Assembly (NCBI RefSeq): GCF_003634455.1
Contig: NZ_RBLC01000002.1
Span: 124,001 to 188,000, forward strand
Length of the DNA stretch: 64,000 bases
Origin: Flavobacterium endophyticum
GTDB lineage: Bacteria; Bacteroidota; Bacteroidia; Flavobacteriales; Flavobacteriaceae
Reading direction: 5' to 3'
Shown here piece by piece: positions 54,799 through 63,999 of the stretch (position 1 is the first letter of the stretch; every line of letters starts with the position of its first letter). The translations under genes were made by a program, and so were the position numbers. The notes beneath the pieces were generated by a model that was not told the origin of the DNA, ran no database searches, and saw only the letters and a program-made list of their open reading frames with translations.

Positions 54799-54950
54799 GC
54801 TGAAAAAGGTTTTATTCGAGAAACTACCAGAAACAGATAATTCTAGCCTAAAATTACATATATTACAATTTTAATTCACTTTCACTAAACTTCTTGCATT
54901 CAAAACTTATTACAAGGCAAATTGATTGCAGATAATTAAATGAGCTCTTT
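54799..54950. other. Intergenic region before the E1 promoter
   Basis: Nothing definite is seen apart from AT-rich sequence; the promoter follows at 54951-54981. Confidence 0.4.
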
Positions 54951-54981
54951 TTTGTTTTGTAAGTAGAAATGTCTAAATTTG
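54951..54981 (+). promoter_or_regulatory. Full Bacteroidota promoter of the E1 gene
   Basis: TTTG (54951-54954), a 19-bp spacer and TAAATTTG (54974-54981) match the consensus TTTG-N19-TAnnTTTG. It is the best promoter in the window. The leader to the ATG at 55006 is about 20 nt. Confidence 0.8.
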
Positions 54982-55005
54982 TTTTCTATTCAAGAAATTC
55001 CATTT

Positions 55006-57411
55006 ATGACACAAATAGCTTCCAAAAAAGAACTTTCGTTTGAAGATTTCAAGACCGAAGTGTTGAATGACTATAAAATTGCCGTAATCAGCAGAGAATG
55101 CAGCCTTTTGGGACGCCGCGAAGTCTTGACCGGAAAAGCAAAGTTCGGTATTTTTGGCGACGGAAAAGAAGTACCTCAGTTGGCCATGGCAAAAGCTTTT
55201 AAGAATGGGGATTTCCGTTCAGGCTACTACCGCGACCAGACTTTTATGATGGCGATTGGCCAGATGACCATTCAGCAGTTTTTTGCCGGACTTTACGGCC
55301 ATACGGATATCGACCATGATCCGATGTCTGCCGGACGCCAAATGGGTGGCCACTTTGCTACGCATAGCTTGAACGAGGATGGTTCTTGGAAGAATCTAAC
55401 GCTACAAAAAAACTCTAGTGCTGACATCTCTCCTACTGCTGGGCAAATGCCTCGATTATTAGGATTGGCACAAGCTTCTAAAATATTCCGAAATGTTTCA
55501 GGAATCCACAACAAGACTAATTTTTCGATTAATGGAAACGAAATTGCTTGGGGAACTATCGGAAATGCCAGTACCTCTGAAGGTTTGTTTTTCGAAACTA
55601 TAAATGCTGCCGGAGTGTTGCAAGTACCAATGGTAATGAGCGTTTGGGATGACGAATACGGAATTTCTGTTCATGCAAAACACCAAACTACAAAAGAAAA
55701 TATCTCTGAAATCCTAAAAGGTTTCCAAAGAGACAACGAAAATAAAGGCTATGAAATCATCCGCGTCAAAGGATGGGATTATCCAGCCTTGATTACAGCT
55801 TATGAGCAGGCATCACAGATTGCACGTGAAGAACACGTTCCTGTCTTGATCCACGTGCAAGAATTGACACAGCCTCAAGGACACTCGACTTCAGGTTCGC
55901 ACGAGCGCTACAAAAATGCTGATCGTTTAGCTTGGGAAGCGGATTTCGACTGTCTTCGCCAGTTGAAATTGTGGATGATTGCCATCAATATTGCTACGCA
56001 AGAAGAATTAGACGAAATTGATAATATCGCTAAAAAGGAAGTACTCGATGGCAAAAAAGCCGCTTGGAATGCTTTTGTAGAACCTATAAAAAACGAGCAG
56101 AAAGAATTGGTTTCTTTGCTGGAAACAATTGCTGCTGCTAGCGAAAACAAAGTTTTTATTCAAAAACATGCTTCAGATTTAGCCAGTATTAAAGAGCCTA
56201 TTCGCAAAGATATTATTACGACAGCTCGAAAAGTATTGCGTCTTATCCTAAAAGAAAATGGTAAAGCCCAGCTTTCGCAATGGATTACAGCTTATACTGA
56301 AAAAATACAGCCGAAATTCAGCTCTAATCTCTTTTCAGAATCAGACCAAAATGTCTTTTCTGTAAAAGAAGTGCTTCCAGAATACATAGAAAATGCAGAA
56401 GAAGTCGATGGAAGAGTTATCATCCGCGATAACTTTGATGCTATTTTCAGCAAATATCCAGAAACGCTTGTTTTTGGTGAAGATGCCGGAAATATCGGTG
56501 ACGTAAACCAAGGTCTGGAAGGTATGCAGGAGAAATATGGCGAACTACGTGTAGCCGATGTCGGAATCCGTGAAGCTACTATCTTAGGGCAAGGAATCGG
56601 AATGGCGATGAGAGGACTTCGTCCGATTGCCGAAATCCAATACTTAGATTATCTTTTATATGCGATCCAGATCATGAGCGATGATTTGGCAACATTACAA
56701 TACAGAACACGCGGCAAGCAAAAAGCGCCGCTTATTATAAGAACTCGTGGACACCGCTTGGAAGGTATCTGGCATTCTGGTTCTCCAATGGGAATGATTA
56801 TCAATGCTATTCGAGGCATACACGTTTTGGTTCCTAGAAATATGACAAAAGCGGCTGGTTTTTACAACAGCTTATTGGAAACCGACGAGCCAGCTCTTGT
56901 TGTGGAATGCCTGAACGGATATCGTTTAAAAGAAAAAATGCCTGTCAATATGGGCGAATTTAAGACTCCTATTGGTGTTGTAGAAACACTTAAAGAAGGA
57001 AAAGACATTACGCTTGTTTCCTATGGTTCTACCTTGCGTTTGGTTGAACAGGCCGCAAAAGAATTGCTTGAGATTGGTATTGATGCTGAGATTATCGACG
57101 CACAGTCGCTATTGCCTTTCGATATCAGCCATGATATCGTAAAATCTCTAGCAAAAACCAACCGATTATTAGTAATTGACGAAGATGTCCCTGGAGGAGC
57201 TTCTGCCTTTATCTTGCAACAGATTCTTGATGAACAGAACGGTTACAAATACCTTGACAGCAAACCGGAAACATTGACTGCCAAAGCACACCGTCCTTCA
57301 TATGGAACTGATGGGGATTATTTTTCAAAGCCTTCTGCAGAAGATATTTATGAAAAAGTATATGCGATTATGAGTGAGGTAAATCCTGAGAAGTTTACTA
57401 GCTTGTACTAA
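55006..57411 (+). CDS. Fused alpha/beta E1 of a branched-chain 2-oxoacid dehydrogenase
   Basis: The ATG giving MTQIASKKEL was chosen over a TTG inside the promoter; product 801 residues. The first part (to about 400) is an alpha subunit with GYYRDQTFMMAIGQ, SAGRQMGGHFATHS and the TPP segment GNASTSEGLFFETI. The second part (from about 465) is a beta subunit with VFGEDAG, GIREATILGQGIGMAMRGLR and IRTRGHRLEG. E1 decarboxylates 2-oxo acids with TPP and loads the lipoyl group of E2. The fused form is common in Bacteroidota and is often annotated as branched-chain E1. Confidence 0.95.
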   Translation: MTQIASKKELSFEDFKTEVLNDYKIAVISRECSLLGRREVLTGKAKFGIFGDGKEVPQLAMAKAFKNGDFRSGYYRDQTFMMAIGQMTIQQFFAGLYGHTDIDHDPMSAGRQMGGHFATHSLNEDGSWKNLTLQKNSSADISPTAGQMPRLLGLAQASKIFRNVSGIHNKTNFSINGNEIAWGTIGNASTSEGLFFETINAAGVLQVPMVMSVWDDEYGISVHAKHQTTKENISEILKGFQRDNENKGYEIIRVKGWDYPALITAYEQASQIAREEHVPVLIHVQELTQPQGHSTSGSHERYKNADRLAWEADFDCLRQLKLWMIAINIATQEELDEIDNIAKKEVLDGKKAAWNAFVEPIKNEQKELVSLLETIAAASENKVFIQKHASDLASIKEPIRKDIITTARKVLRLILKENGKAQLSQWITAYTEKIQPKFSSNLFSESDQNVFSVKEVLPEYIENAEEVDGRVIIRDNFDAIFSKYPETLVFGEDAGNIGDVNQGLEGMQEKYGELRVADVGIREATILGQGIGMAMRGLRPIAEIQYLDYLLYAIQIMSDDLATLQYRTRGKQKAPLIIRTRGHRLEGIWHSGSPMGMIINAIRGIHVLVPRNMTKAAGFYNSLLETDEPALVVECLNGYRLKEKMPVNMGEFKTPIGVVETLKEGKDITLVSYGSTLRLVEQAAKELLEIGIDAEIIDAQSLLPFDISHDIVKSLAKTNRLLVIDEDVPGGASAFILQQILDEQNGYKYLDSKPETLTAKAHRPSYGTDGDYFSKPSAEDIYEKVYAIMSEVNPEKFTSLY

Positions 57412-57430
57412 TATCCATTTGTTATAAATA

Positions 57431-57460
57431 AAAAAATCCAGTCAATTGACTGGATTTTTT
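57431..57460 (+). terminator. Intrinsic terminator
   Basis: A 30-bp perfect palindrome (57431-57460) with A6 and T6 ends folds into a 13-bp stem with an AATT loop. It ends the E1 transcript and could act in both directions. Confidence 0.9.
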
Positions 57461-57572
57461 ATTACATCTATTTTGATAGTTATTAATTTTCTTCTTATAG
57501 GTCAAACTCAAATATATAAAATCTTCATTTTTGGATATTTTTCCATGCGTTTTTTGCAAATATTCTTGCGCT

Positions 57573-57869
57573 TCATTTTACCTTGGTTAAAAAACTTGCC
57601 ATAAAAATCTTCAAAGTAAGATTTTTTTCTCGACAAGTAGTGCTTCTGCAATCCAACATATCTTGGATCCTTTTCATCATCTTCTTTCTATGAAGTATAT
57701 AAAGATATTCAATCAGAATGACCGATTTTCCTAATATATTAATCAATCCTGAAATTTTATAAATAATATAGCTTTCGTTATACGTAGATGGGCTTGATTT
57801 TTTTGAATCGCATAGTTTTTGTTTGACGGACAAAAAATAATCTTTGTAATGAGATTTTTTTGATAATTA
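57573..57869 (-). pseudogene. Uncertain frame without a start codon
   Basis: An open minus-strand frame begins after a TAA at 57867-57869 and runs about 98 codons with no usable ATG near its start (the first Met is internal, at HRKKMMKRIQD). It reads SHYKDYFLSVKQKLCDS and is Lys/Ile-rich. It may be a gene remnant or chance in AT-rich DNA. I recognise no family. Apart from this and two terminators, nothing is seen in 57461-57928. Confidence 0.25.
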
Positions 57870-57876
57870 ATATAAA

Positions 57877-57906
57877 TTAAAAAACCGCAAGAAGCCTTAC
57901 GGTTTT
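57877..57906 (-). terminator. Terminator of the right-hand minus-strand operon
   Basis: AAAACCG (57881-57887) pairs with CGGTTTT (57900-57906), with an inner AAG/CTT pair. On the minus strand the stem is followed by a T-rich tract. Confidence 0.75.
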
Positions 57907-57928
57907 CATTTTCATGAGTTGTCGATAA

Positions 57929-58426
57929 CTATTTGCTTTGTAAATAATGATCGTAAATTTCTAGATATTTTAATATTGAACGTGCAGCTGTTTCATAAGA
58001 ACCATCTGATTCAATGGGTACAATTGATTTATATTTATTATAAACAAAACCAAAATCTGAATCTATATATCCGGCTTTTCTTAGCGCTTTTTCACTCCCT
58101 ATTACAGAAGTTCCTGCATCTTTAAACAAAACCCAGTTGTTTAATCCAGCTGGCTGGCATTCTTCTAGTATTCTAGAAATATTAGTGTTGATAACACTTA
58201 TTAAAAAAACTTTTTCGTTGATATTTTCTTTCACTTTTCCATTTCCATCTTCAGGAATAGTAAATCCCATCGGTAACAAATAATAACCTTCAAAATTTGG
58301 GTCAATTTTTTCAGCAATTTCAATATCCTTTCCAATAACATTTCTTATTCCTTCCAAAAATTGAGGCAAATTGTCAACTCCTACTGGTTTAACATCTTTT
58401 AATCTTAATAATTTTACTTGTATCAT
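57929..58426 (-). CDS. Small partner protein of unknown function (immunity-like position)
   Basis: A 165-residue soluble protein without signal peptide, in the order expected of an immunity gene: its ATG lies 4 bp after the stop of the 918-residue toxin-like gene. It begins MIQVKLLRLKDVKPVGVDNL and ends LKYLEIYDHYLQSK. I recognise no family. It could be an immunity, chaperone or structural partner of the upstream product; operon position is the only evidence. Confidence 0.6.
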   Translation of the reverse strand: MIQVKLLRLKDVKPVGVDNLPQFLEGIRNVIGKDIEIAEKIDPNFEGYYLLPMGFTIPEDGNGKVKENINEKVFLISVINTNISRILEECQPAGLNNWVLFKDAGTSVIGSEKALRKAGYIDSDFGFVYNKYKSIVPIESDGSYETAARSILKYLEIYDHYLQSK

Positions 58427-58430
58427 GATT

Positions 58431-61187
58431 TTATCTTTTTATATATTTGACATTTACTTCAATATTAAAGTCTATAAATAATTCACTATTGTCTGACAAG
58501 TCATATTTTTTCATAAATTCTTTTGTAATTGGAAAACCCTCACTCTTCAATCGGCGTATTGATAATTTTGTGGTTACATCTGTCTTAATTATTTTTCCAG
58601 ATATGGTCTCATAACCTGCTTGTGTCATAACGGTCTTCATATATTCATTGCTTGGAGCTGCCAAAATATCTACGTCTGCTAGCCTCGTCAAGCCTTTTTC
58701 TTTCATAGCCTTATGGATATAACCCATCGTTTCAAGGTTCTGAATTTGAGCCATCTTAACAAGCTTTATTTCTCCTTTTGTAATTCCGAGCAATTTCATT
58801 TGTCTCAATGTAAAATAGGCTTGGGTGGGAATTCCTTTACCTTTTACTAAAGCTACTCTTACATCGGTCACCCATTTCGGCAGGTCTTCTATAAAACCAT
58901 GATTGAATGTAAATATTTTTTTAGTTTGGTCATAATTTCTATAGAAATAACCTGTAAAATTTTGAAACTTCGTAATAATTCCTTTTCCATATATCGGATG
59001 GATACTTTCGACATCTTCAATGGCATTAAATCCTGCTGGTTTATGATTTACATTAATCCCATCAAACAGTCCATCAACATAACCAATTCTGCCATTTTCA
59101 TATTTTACAGTCTGTTCAAGAATATCGAGTCCATTTTCAAGCGCTTTACCTTCAGCAGACCAAAGTTCTTTTAATGAATTCCTGATTTCTTTTGCAGTTC
59201 CTTGAGCAATAACTTCGCCTTTATAAAGTGCTGCAAGACCTTGAACTTTTCCATCATGTCCAATACCTTTTATAAACAGCACGCCTTTTTCTTGAAATCT
59301 TGCAACCGCTCTGATATTGAACTTTATACCTGTATTGGCTAAAGCTTCTTCAGCGTACAGAATCTCTTTTACTGTATTTTGAGTAAAATTAGCAATATTT
59401 ATTTCAAAGATGACTTTTGTAATACAAGCTCTAGCAAAATTGGCAACCTTAAAGTTTTTAATCGCATTTGCTGTTCTTAACAGCCCTGCTCCTGCTTTAA
59501 AAAAACTCTGTATAAGCGCTGGGCCGGCTGTTATAATACCTCCAACCACATAAATTTGCTCCCAAGTCTCTAAAAATTCAGCGCCTCCTGGAGTTTCCAA
59601 AATTTCATTCCGACTGGTATTTATGGCTACATCGCCGGTAGCTAGCACTACATCTGCAAGAGCTAGGGCAAATACTCCTGGATTTGCAGTAGTTGCCATT
59701 ACTATTACGCCAGCAATGATTGCTACTGTATCGAATCCAATACGAATAGCGAGTTCGACATCCTGCCTCTCTTTTTCGCCCGCGAGTGCTTTTACAAAAA
59801 CAATAGGAACGGAAATAGGAATATCTATACCCGAACTGTAATCAACCAAAGAAACCATGTCTAAAGGATGGTACATCCTCCCTTTATCTTGATCAACAGT
59901 TTCAGAATAGCTCTTTTCTAGATCCGGTCCTAAAGAAATAGTCACTCCAAACTCATCAGTTTCAGTATTGGGCTGTTGATAGGTATGTTCTACGATTTTC
60001 TGTTGCTTTAAGTAAAATTCATCTTCCTTTTCGTCGCTAAACCAAGAAATATCAGAATCTATCTTATACCCTTTTCCATAATAAAAAGTCTTGTCTATCC
60101 TCTTCAGCCTATTGTCATATACGCAACAGGCACTTATCAGACTAGCAAAAATTATCCTGTTGCTTGTGACCTGTCCCATAAACTCTGAACTTCCATCCAG
60201 ATTCTCATAAATTCTTTTTAAAAAAGCTTGGTCTTCACTAAATTTTTCGATTATATAAAAAGAGTTGCCAAAAGCCTTAAATAAATTCATTAAAGCACCA
60301 CTGCTATCTTTAAAGTTACTAAACGTTCCTGTATCATCATAATCTGTGAGCAGATTCACATGATCCCATAGCTTTTCTTCTTTCAAAAGAGACACTAATT
60401 GATTTAAGATAAAGTCAGGAATATTTTCATAAAGGAACTTCAATTCACTTCCCGTTTTAGCTATTTTGAGAGCCTCAACAAAAGCATTTTTAATTTTTTC
60501 CTTAACAAATTCTTTTGATCCCGTGTGTTCGGCTAATGCCACAAACGCATTGGCATCGTCTGTTTTTATAATAATCGCATTGAATTGATCTCTTAATACA
60601 AAATCATTTTCAACTTCTGGCGTTACGTCATAATTTCTTAAATGCATGGCATCTTCATAGACAAAAGCAATCCGAAAGTTTAGATTCTTTTTTGCAGCAT
60701 CTATCTTAAAAAGATAGCCGGGTTTATCTAAGTTCACATGACAGGCTCTAGAATTAAGCTTGATTTCTAATTTTCCCTGCCTTTTTATCTTACGATTTTC
60801 ATCTTCATAATTAAAGATTGTCTTATCACTAGAAACCGAAGCATAAAAACTTTTCAGCATCATTGCCGAAGGGCTCTTCGAAGACAGTGGATTAAGCGTA
60901 GGGATCAAGAAAGCTGGAAAATAAAAAGCCTTTTTATAGGGTCTATTTGTCCTGATAAATTTCAATAATTCATTAATGTCAATTATTTTAGTTGTCCATT
61001 CATCTATATATTCACCACAGGAATTATTTTCTCCATATATTTTTTCATAAGCAATTTCTTCAAAACTATTATTTTTTAAATTACCTACTTGTCCGCTGTT
61101 CTGAAATGCTTCGAAGCCCTGCATATCCAACTCTCGTAGAAGATCCTGACTTTCTTCGTCAAAATCTTCAAATATATCTGTTGTCAT
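58431..61187 (-). CDS. Large toxin-like protein with hydrophobic core
   Basis: A 918-residue protein with no signal peptide, starting MTTDIFEDFDEESQDLL. The N-terminal acidic region is followed by about 450 residues of mixed structure. At about 484-515 and 542-567 it has two Gly/Ala-rich hydrophobic stretches (VAIIAGVIVMATTANPGVF, then GGIITAGPALIQSFFKAGAG), the type often found before the toxin end of polymorphic toxins. The C-terminal 150 residues (GKGIPTQAYFTLRQMKLLG, then YMKTVMTQAGYETISGK) look like an end module. It is encoded between a nucleotidyltransferase and a small partner. A secreted effector is inferred; no catalytic motif is certain. Confidence 0.65.
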   Translation of the reverse strand: MTTDIFEDFDEESQDLLRELDMQGFEAFQNSGQVGNLKNNSFEEIAYEKIYGENNSCGEYIDEWTTKIIDINELLKFIRTNRPYKKAFYFPAFLIPTLNPLSSKSPSAMMLKSFYASVSSDKTIFNYEDENRKIKRQGKLEIKLNSRACHVNLDKPGYLFKIDAAKKNLNFRIAFVYEDAMHLRNYDVTPEVENDFVLRDQFNAIIIKTDDANAFVALAEHTGSKEFVKEKIKNAFVEALKIAKTGSELKFLYENIPDFILNQLVSLLKEEKLWDHVNLLTDYDDTGTFSNFKDSSGALMNLFKAFGNSFYIIEKFSEDQAFLKRIYENLDGSSEFMGQVTSNRIIFASLISACCVYDNRLKRIDKTFYYGKGYKIDSDISWFSDEKEDEFYLKQQKIVEHTYQQPNTETDEFGVTISLGPDLEKSYSETVDQDKGRMYHPLDMVSLVDYSSGIDIPISVPIVFVKALAGEKERQDVELAIRIGFDTVAIIAGVIVMATTANPGVFALALADVVLATGDVAINTSRNEILETPGGAEFLETWEQIYVVGGIITAGPALIQSFFKAGAGLLRTANAIKNFKVANFARACITKVIFEINIANFTQNTVKEILYAEEALANTGIKFNIRAVARFQEKGVLFIKGIGHDGKVQGLAALYKGEVIAQGTAKEIRNSLKELWSAEGKALENGLDILEQTVKYENGRIGYVDGLFDGINVNHKPAGFNAIEDVESIHPIYGKGIITKFQNFTGYFYRNYDQTKKIFTFNHGFIEDLPKWVTDVRVALVKGKGIPTQAYFTLRQMKLLGITKGEIKLVKMAQIQNLETMGYIHKAMKEKGLTRLADVDILAAPSNEYMKTVMTQAGYETISGKIIKTDVTTKLSIRRLKSEGFPITKEFMKKYDLSDNSELFIDFNIEVNVKYIKR

Positions 61188-61213
61188 ATTATTATTTTTT
61201 ATGGTTAATACTC

Positions 61214-61555
61214 TTAAATCACCAACTTATAGCTTGGAAATAGCTCGACAACCGAGGTATTGTTTCGCAAAAAGTTCTTGATTTTATATTCTGTAGTGAT
61301 GGCCAGGTCGATATGATAGTTCAGCGCAGTTGTCCACAGCTGTGAATTCACGATCGGAAAATCACACACCATCATAATGTCCCAATCCTTACCTTCCAAT
61401 TGGCGCCAATCGTTTGGCAACACCCTTGCCCTGCTGCCATGCAAGTAAATAGCTCTTACAGGAGTAATCTCATCTACTTTGGCTTTCAGGTCATTTAAAA
61501 TATATGGCAGCACGAATTCGTGCTGCCATATGGCTTCTGCCTTTATCTGGCTCAT
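61214..61555 (-). CDS. Minimal nucleotidyltransferase (MNT-like Pol-beta fold)
   Basis: A 113-residue protein with the Pol-beta nucleotidyltransferase core: HGSRARV (Gly40-Ser41), the acidic pair KDWDIMMV (Asp57, Asp59) and the third acid HIDLAIT (Asp83). These are all of the expected catalytic residues. Its ATG overlaps the stop of the large upstream gene by 4 bp (ATGA), so the two are translated together. In toxin-antitoxin pairs MNT proteins AMPylate HEPN partners; no HEPN motif (RxxxxH) was recognised next door, so the role here is open. Confidence 0.75.
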   Translation of the reverse strand: MSQIKAEAIWQHEFVLPYILNDLKAKVDEITPVRAIYLHGSRARVLPNDWRQLEGKDWDIMMVCDFPIVNSQLWTTALNYHIDLAITTEYKIKNFLRNNTSVVELFPSYKLVI

Positions 61556-63999
61556 ATAGAAAATCTAGAAATTGGCAATAAAGTATTTACTTCGGCAGAA
61601 GCTAATTTGGTTCCGTTAGCATCCAAAATCCTGTCATAATAAGCTGTCGGATTTGTAAACTTCACAGAATCGGAATTGAAAAGAACTTTTACCTGATCCA
61701 GTTCAGGCATCGTAACCGTTACTGGAGTTTCTTTTTCAAAAATAAATGTCGGAACTACGCTCGTGTCCACTATGAATCGGATAGACGCTTCATTGTTATC
61801 TGCTGAAGTATACTGCTGAGCATCGATTCCGGGAATCAGAGACAGTTGTTCTGCTAGCTTCGTATAGATAACCTTCGCTGAATCTGTTGACTGCCAAGCG
61901 GCATCTCTTTCGATAACGATTTCTTCTCCCATACATCGGAACGTTCTTGGAAAACTGGAATACGAATCATAGTGACCAATAGTATTATTACCAAAACTAT
62001 CCATATCTTCATACGAAAAGGTAACTGTTTTTGAAGAAGCTCCGTTCATCTGTGCTCCCGTGATATGGAAATTAGCTGAATGCGGTACAGAAGCAGGATC
62101 TTCGAAATCAGACAAGTCTTCGTCATACGGTAACGCTTTGTCTACCTTTAATCCAATGCTATCGGCCTGCAAAATAGTCAAAGCAGTTGGGAGTCTTGTA
62201 GCCCATGCTTTTCCTTCTTTTTGACCTTCCGGCTCACGCAATTCGTCTACGATAGAAAGGAACAGTTCATCTTCGATAACTGGTACTTCGCCTCCATTCC
62301 AGATTTGGCCCGTTTGTAGATAATAGCTAACCACTTCTTCAAAACCTGGCCTAACTGTTACGATTACTCTCGCCATACCTGCCTGCATGAAACTTCTAAA
62401 CAAAGGATCATTGTTATCATATTGATACAGTTTTGCCCAATCTTCTCTAGCTCCCCAATAGTACGGATAGAAATTATAAGACATAATGTCCCATTCAAAA
62501 GCTTGCTCAATAAATTTGGCAAAAGCAGCATAATCGTCTAGATTCGCATCTACTTTTATCTCATGGTTTCCAAAAGATCTGTCTACACCTGAAGCAAGAG
62601 GCTTGGTCATGTCTTTTCCATAAGTTCTTCTCGCAGTAGTATTCTGGTCTATTATATAAGAGATACAGTTTTTGCGCAATACCATGTTTTCAATTTCACG
62701 ATAAAAGCCAGGATTAGTACCTTTGATGACAACACCTTTGGCTTGTTCTTCGGCTAATTTTTGCTCGTATTCTACAACTGCATCTTCATAAGCATCAATA
62801 ATCGCTTTGAACGTTTCTTGCTGCCATTGTTGGTATTTATTGGCTGTTCTTTCTAATTTGACGCTAACATTGGCAATACCAACGTGGTGCGTAATAAAGA
62901 AAACAGAAACTGGAATATTGCCTTCAAAAGCATTTAAGATCTCACCATCTTTTGGATATAATCTCCAGTTGTCGTTCAACGAACCGCAATAGTATCTCAA
63001 GTTTCCAACGCTGACACCAATCGATTTACCCCAGCTGGTCTGCATTGCAGCACTAGATACAGTAACTACCGCATCAACCGTTTTATAACCTTCAGGCAAA
63101 GTCAGATTGGCTTTATCAGACCAAGAATTACCACCACTCATCAATCCAGAGAAATTGAATTCTTTACCGACACTTAAGAATTGCGAAGGACTCGCATCCA
63201 AATCAACATTTAGCTTTCCGCCCCAGTATTTTACTGTAGCATCATTTACACACGTAAAATCTTTTAGATTTAGCGGAGTTGTCGTTCCTTGAGTGTCAAC
63301 AAATTTTCTTGGATCTACGGGCTCTATCAATTTGGATCCTCCATTCTCAGACATACCCAATATATGAAGCTTGGCAGGCTCTGGAACCATAAATTCAAAC
63401 ATCAAGCGTTTTCCATAATTATAGATCTGATTCTTATAAACCTTGTCAACCCAGCGATAAACTCCCACGACATGCTTGTCGCCTTTCGTATTATCAAAAC
63501 CGTGCTTGTTATTGTCTTCAAACTCTTCGATAATTTTCTCGATACGCTCTTCTTTTACCTTAGTCACGATTCTTTCCATCGCACGCTCTGTTACCTCTTT
63601 AGCTTGGTTGACGGCTTGGCGCGTACTTTCTTCTCTAGAAGTATGCGTAGCCATATTGACATTTGCACCCAGAGTAAATTTGGTACCTCCTGTTGTAGCG
63701 CCGCCCCATTCCATTCCGAAGTTTCCTCCGGCAGAAAGATCTTTGCTTTCCTGCAACACTTTTGCGACTTCACTCTGCATTTCGAAACGGCTCGTATTGG
63801 TCGTATCCGACAACTGTTCTTTTTCTCTTTCAGAAGTAGACGTCGTCGTATTTTCGCTTCTACGGAGCTTGCGGGTAGCCTTCTCCTTATACTCGCGGGC
63901 CATGACGTTTTCGATTGCCGCCACTTCGCCTTCAACATATCCTTGAACAGTCTGTTCTACTTTTTTATAATCAGCAATACCAAGTTGTTTTACTCCAAA
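61552..63999 (-). CDS. Large scaffold-like protein, 5' end beyond the window
   Basis: At least 816 residues are visible. The frame stays open to the right edge, adding FGVKQLGIADYKKVEQ before the apparent GTG start, which is therefore not the true one. A coiled-coil region (EYKEKATRKLRRSENTTT to IEKIIEEFEDNN) precedes a long beta-rich part with VVGVYRWVDKVYKNQIYNYG. From memory this start and the YRWVDK segment resemble large uncharacterised proteins in Bacteroidota injection-type loci; this needs a search. The stop overlaps the nucleotidyltransferase gene by 4 bp. Confidence 0.7.
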   Translation of the reverse strand, partial: FGVKQLGIADYKKVEQTVQGYVEGEVAAIENVMAREYKEKATRKLRRSENTTTSTSEREKEQLSDTTNTSRFEMQSEVAKVLQESKDLSAGGNFGMEWGGATTGGTKFTLGANVNMATHTSREESTRQAVNQAKEVTERAMERIVTKVKEERIEKIIEEFEDNNKHGFDNTKGDKHVVGVYRWVDKVYKNQIYNYGKRLMFEFMVPEPAKLHILGMSENGGSKLIEPVDPRKFVDTQGTTTPLNLKDFTCVNDATVKYWGGKLNVDLDASPSQFLSVGKEFNFSGLMSGGNSWSDKANLTLPEGYKTVDAVVTVSSAAMQTSWGKSIGVSVGNLRYYCGSLNDNWRLYPKDGEILNAFEGNIPVSVFFITHHVGIANVSVKLERTANKYQQWQQETFKAIIDAYEDAVVEYEQKLAEEQAKGVVIKGTNPGFYREIENMVLRKNCISYIIDQNTTARRTYGKDMTKPLASGVDRSFGNHEIKVDANLDDYAAFAKFIEQAFEWDIMSYNFYPYYWGAREDWAKLYQYDNNDPLFRSFMQAGMARVIVTVRPGFEEVVSYYLQTGQIWNGGEVPVIEDELFLSIVDELREPEGQKEGKAWATRLPTALTILQADSIGLKVDKALPYDEDLSDFEDPASVPHSANFHITGAQMNGASSKTVTFSYEDMDSFGNNTIGHYDSYSSFPRTFRCMGEEIVIERDAAWQSTDSAKVIYTKLAEQLSLIPGIDAQQYTSADNNEASIRFIVDTSVVPTFIFEKETPVTVTMPELDQVKVLFNSDSVKFTNPTAYYDRILDANGTKLASAEVNTLLPISRFSI

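Noticed and set aside
57573..57833. Reading the 86-codon minus frame as a normal gene
   Set aside because: The apparent start is a TTG inside a longer frame without ATG; it is listed only as an uncertain remnant.
61552..63924. Treating the GTG at 63924 as the start of the large right-edge gene
   Set aside because: The frame continues without a stop to the window edge with well-formed protein sequence, so the gene is truncated by the window.
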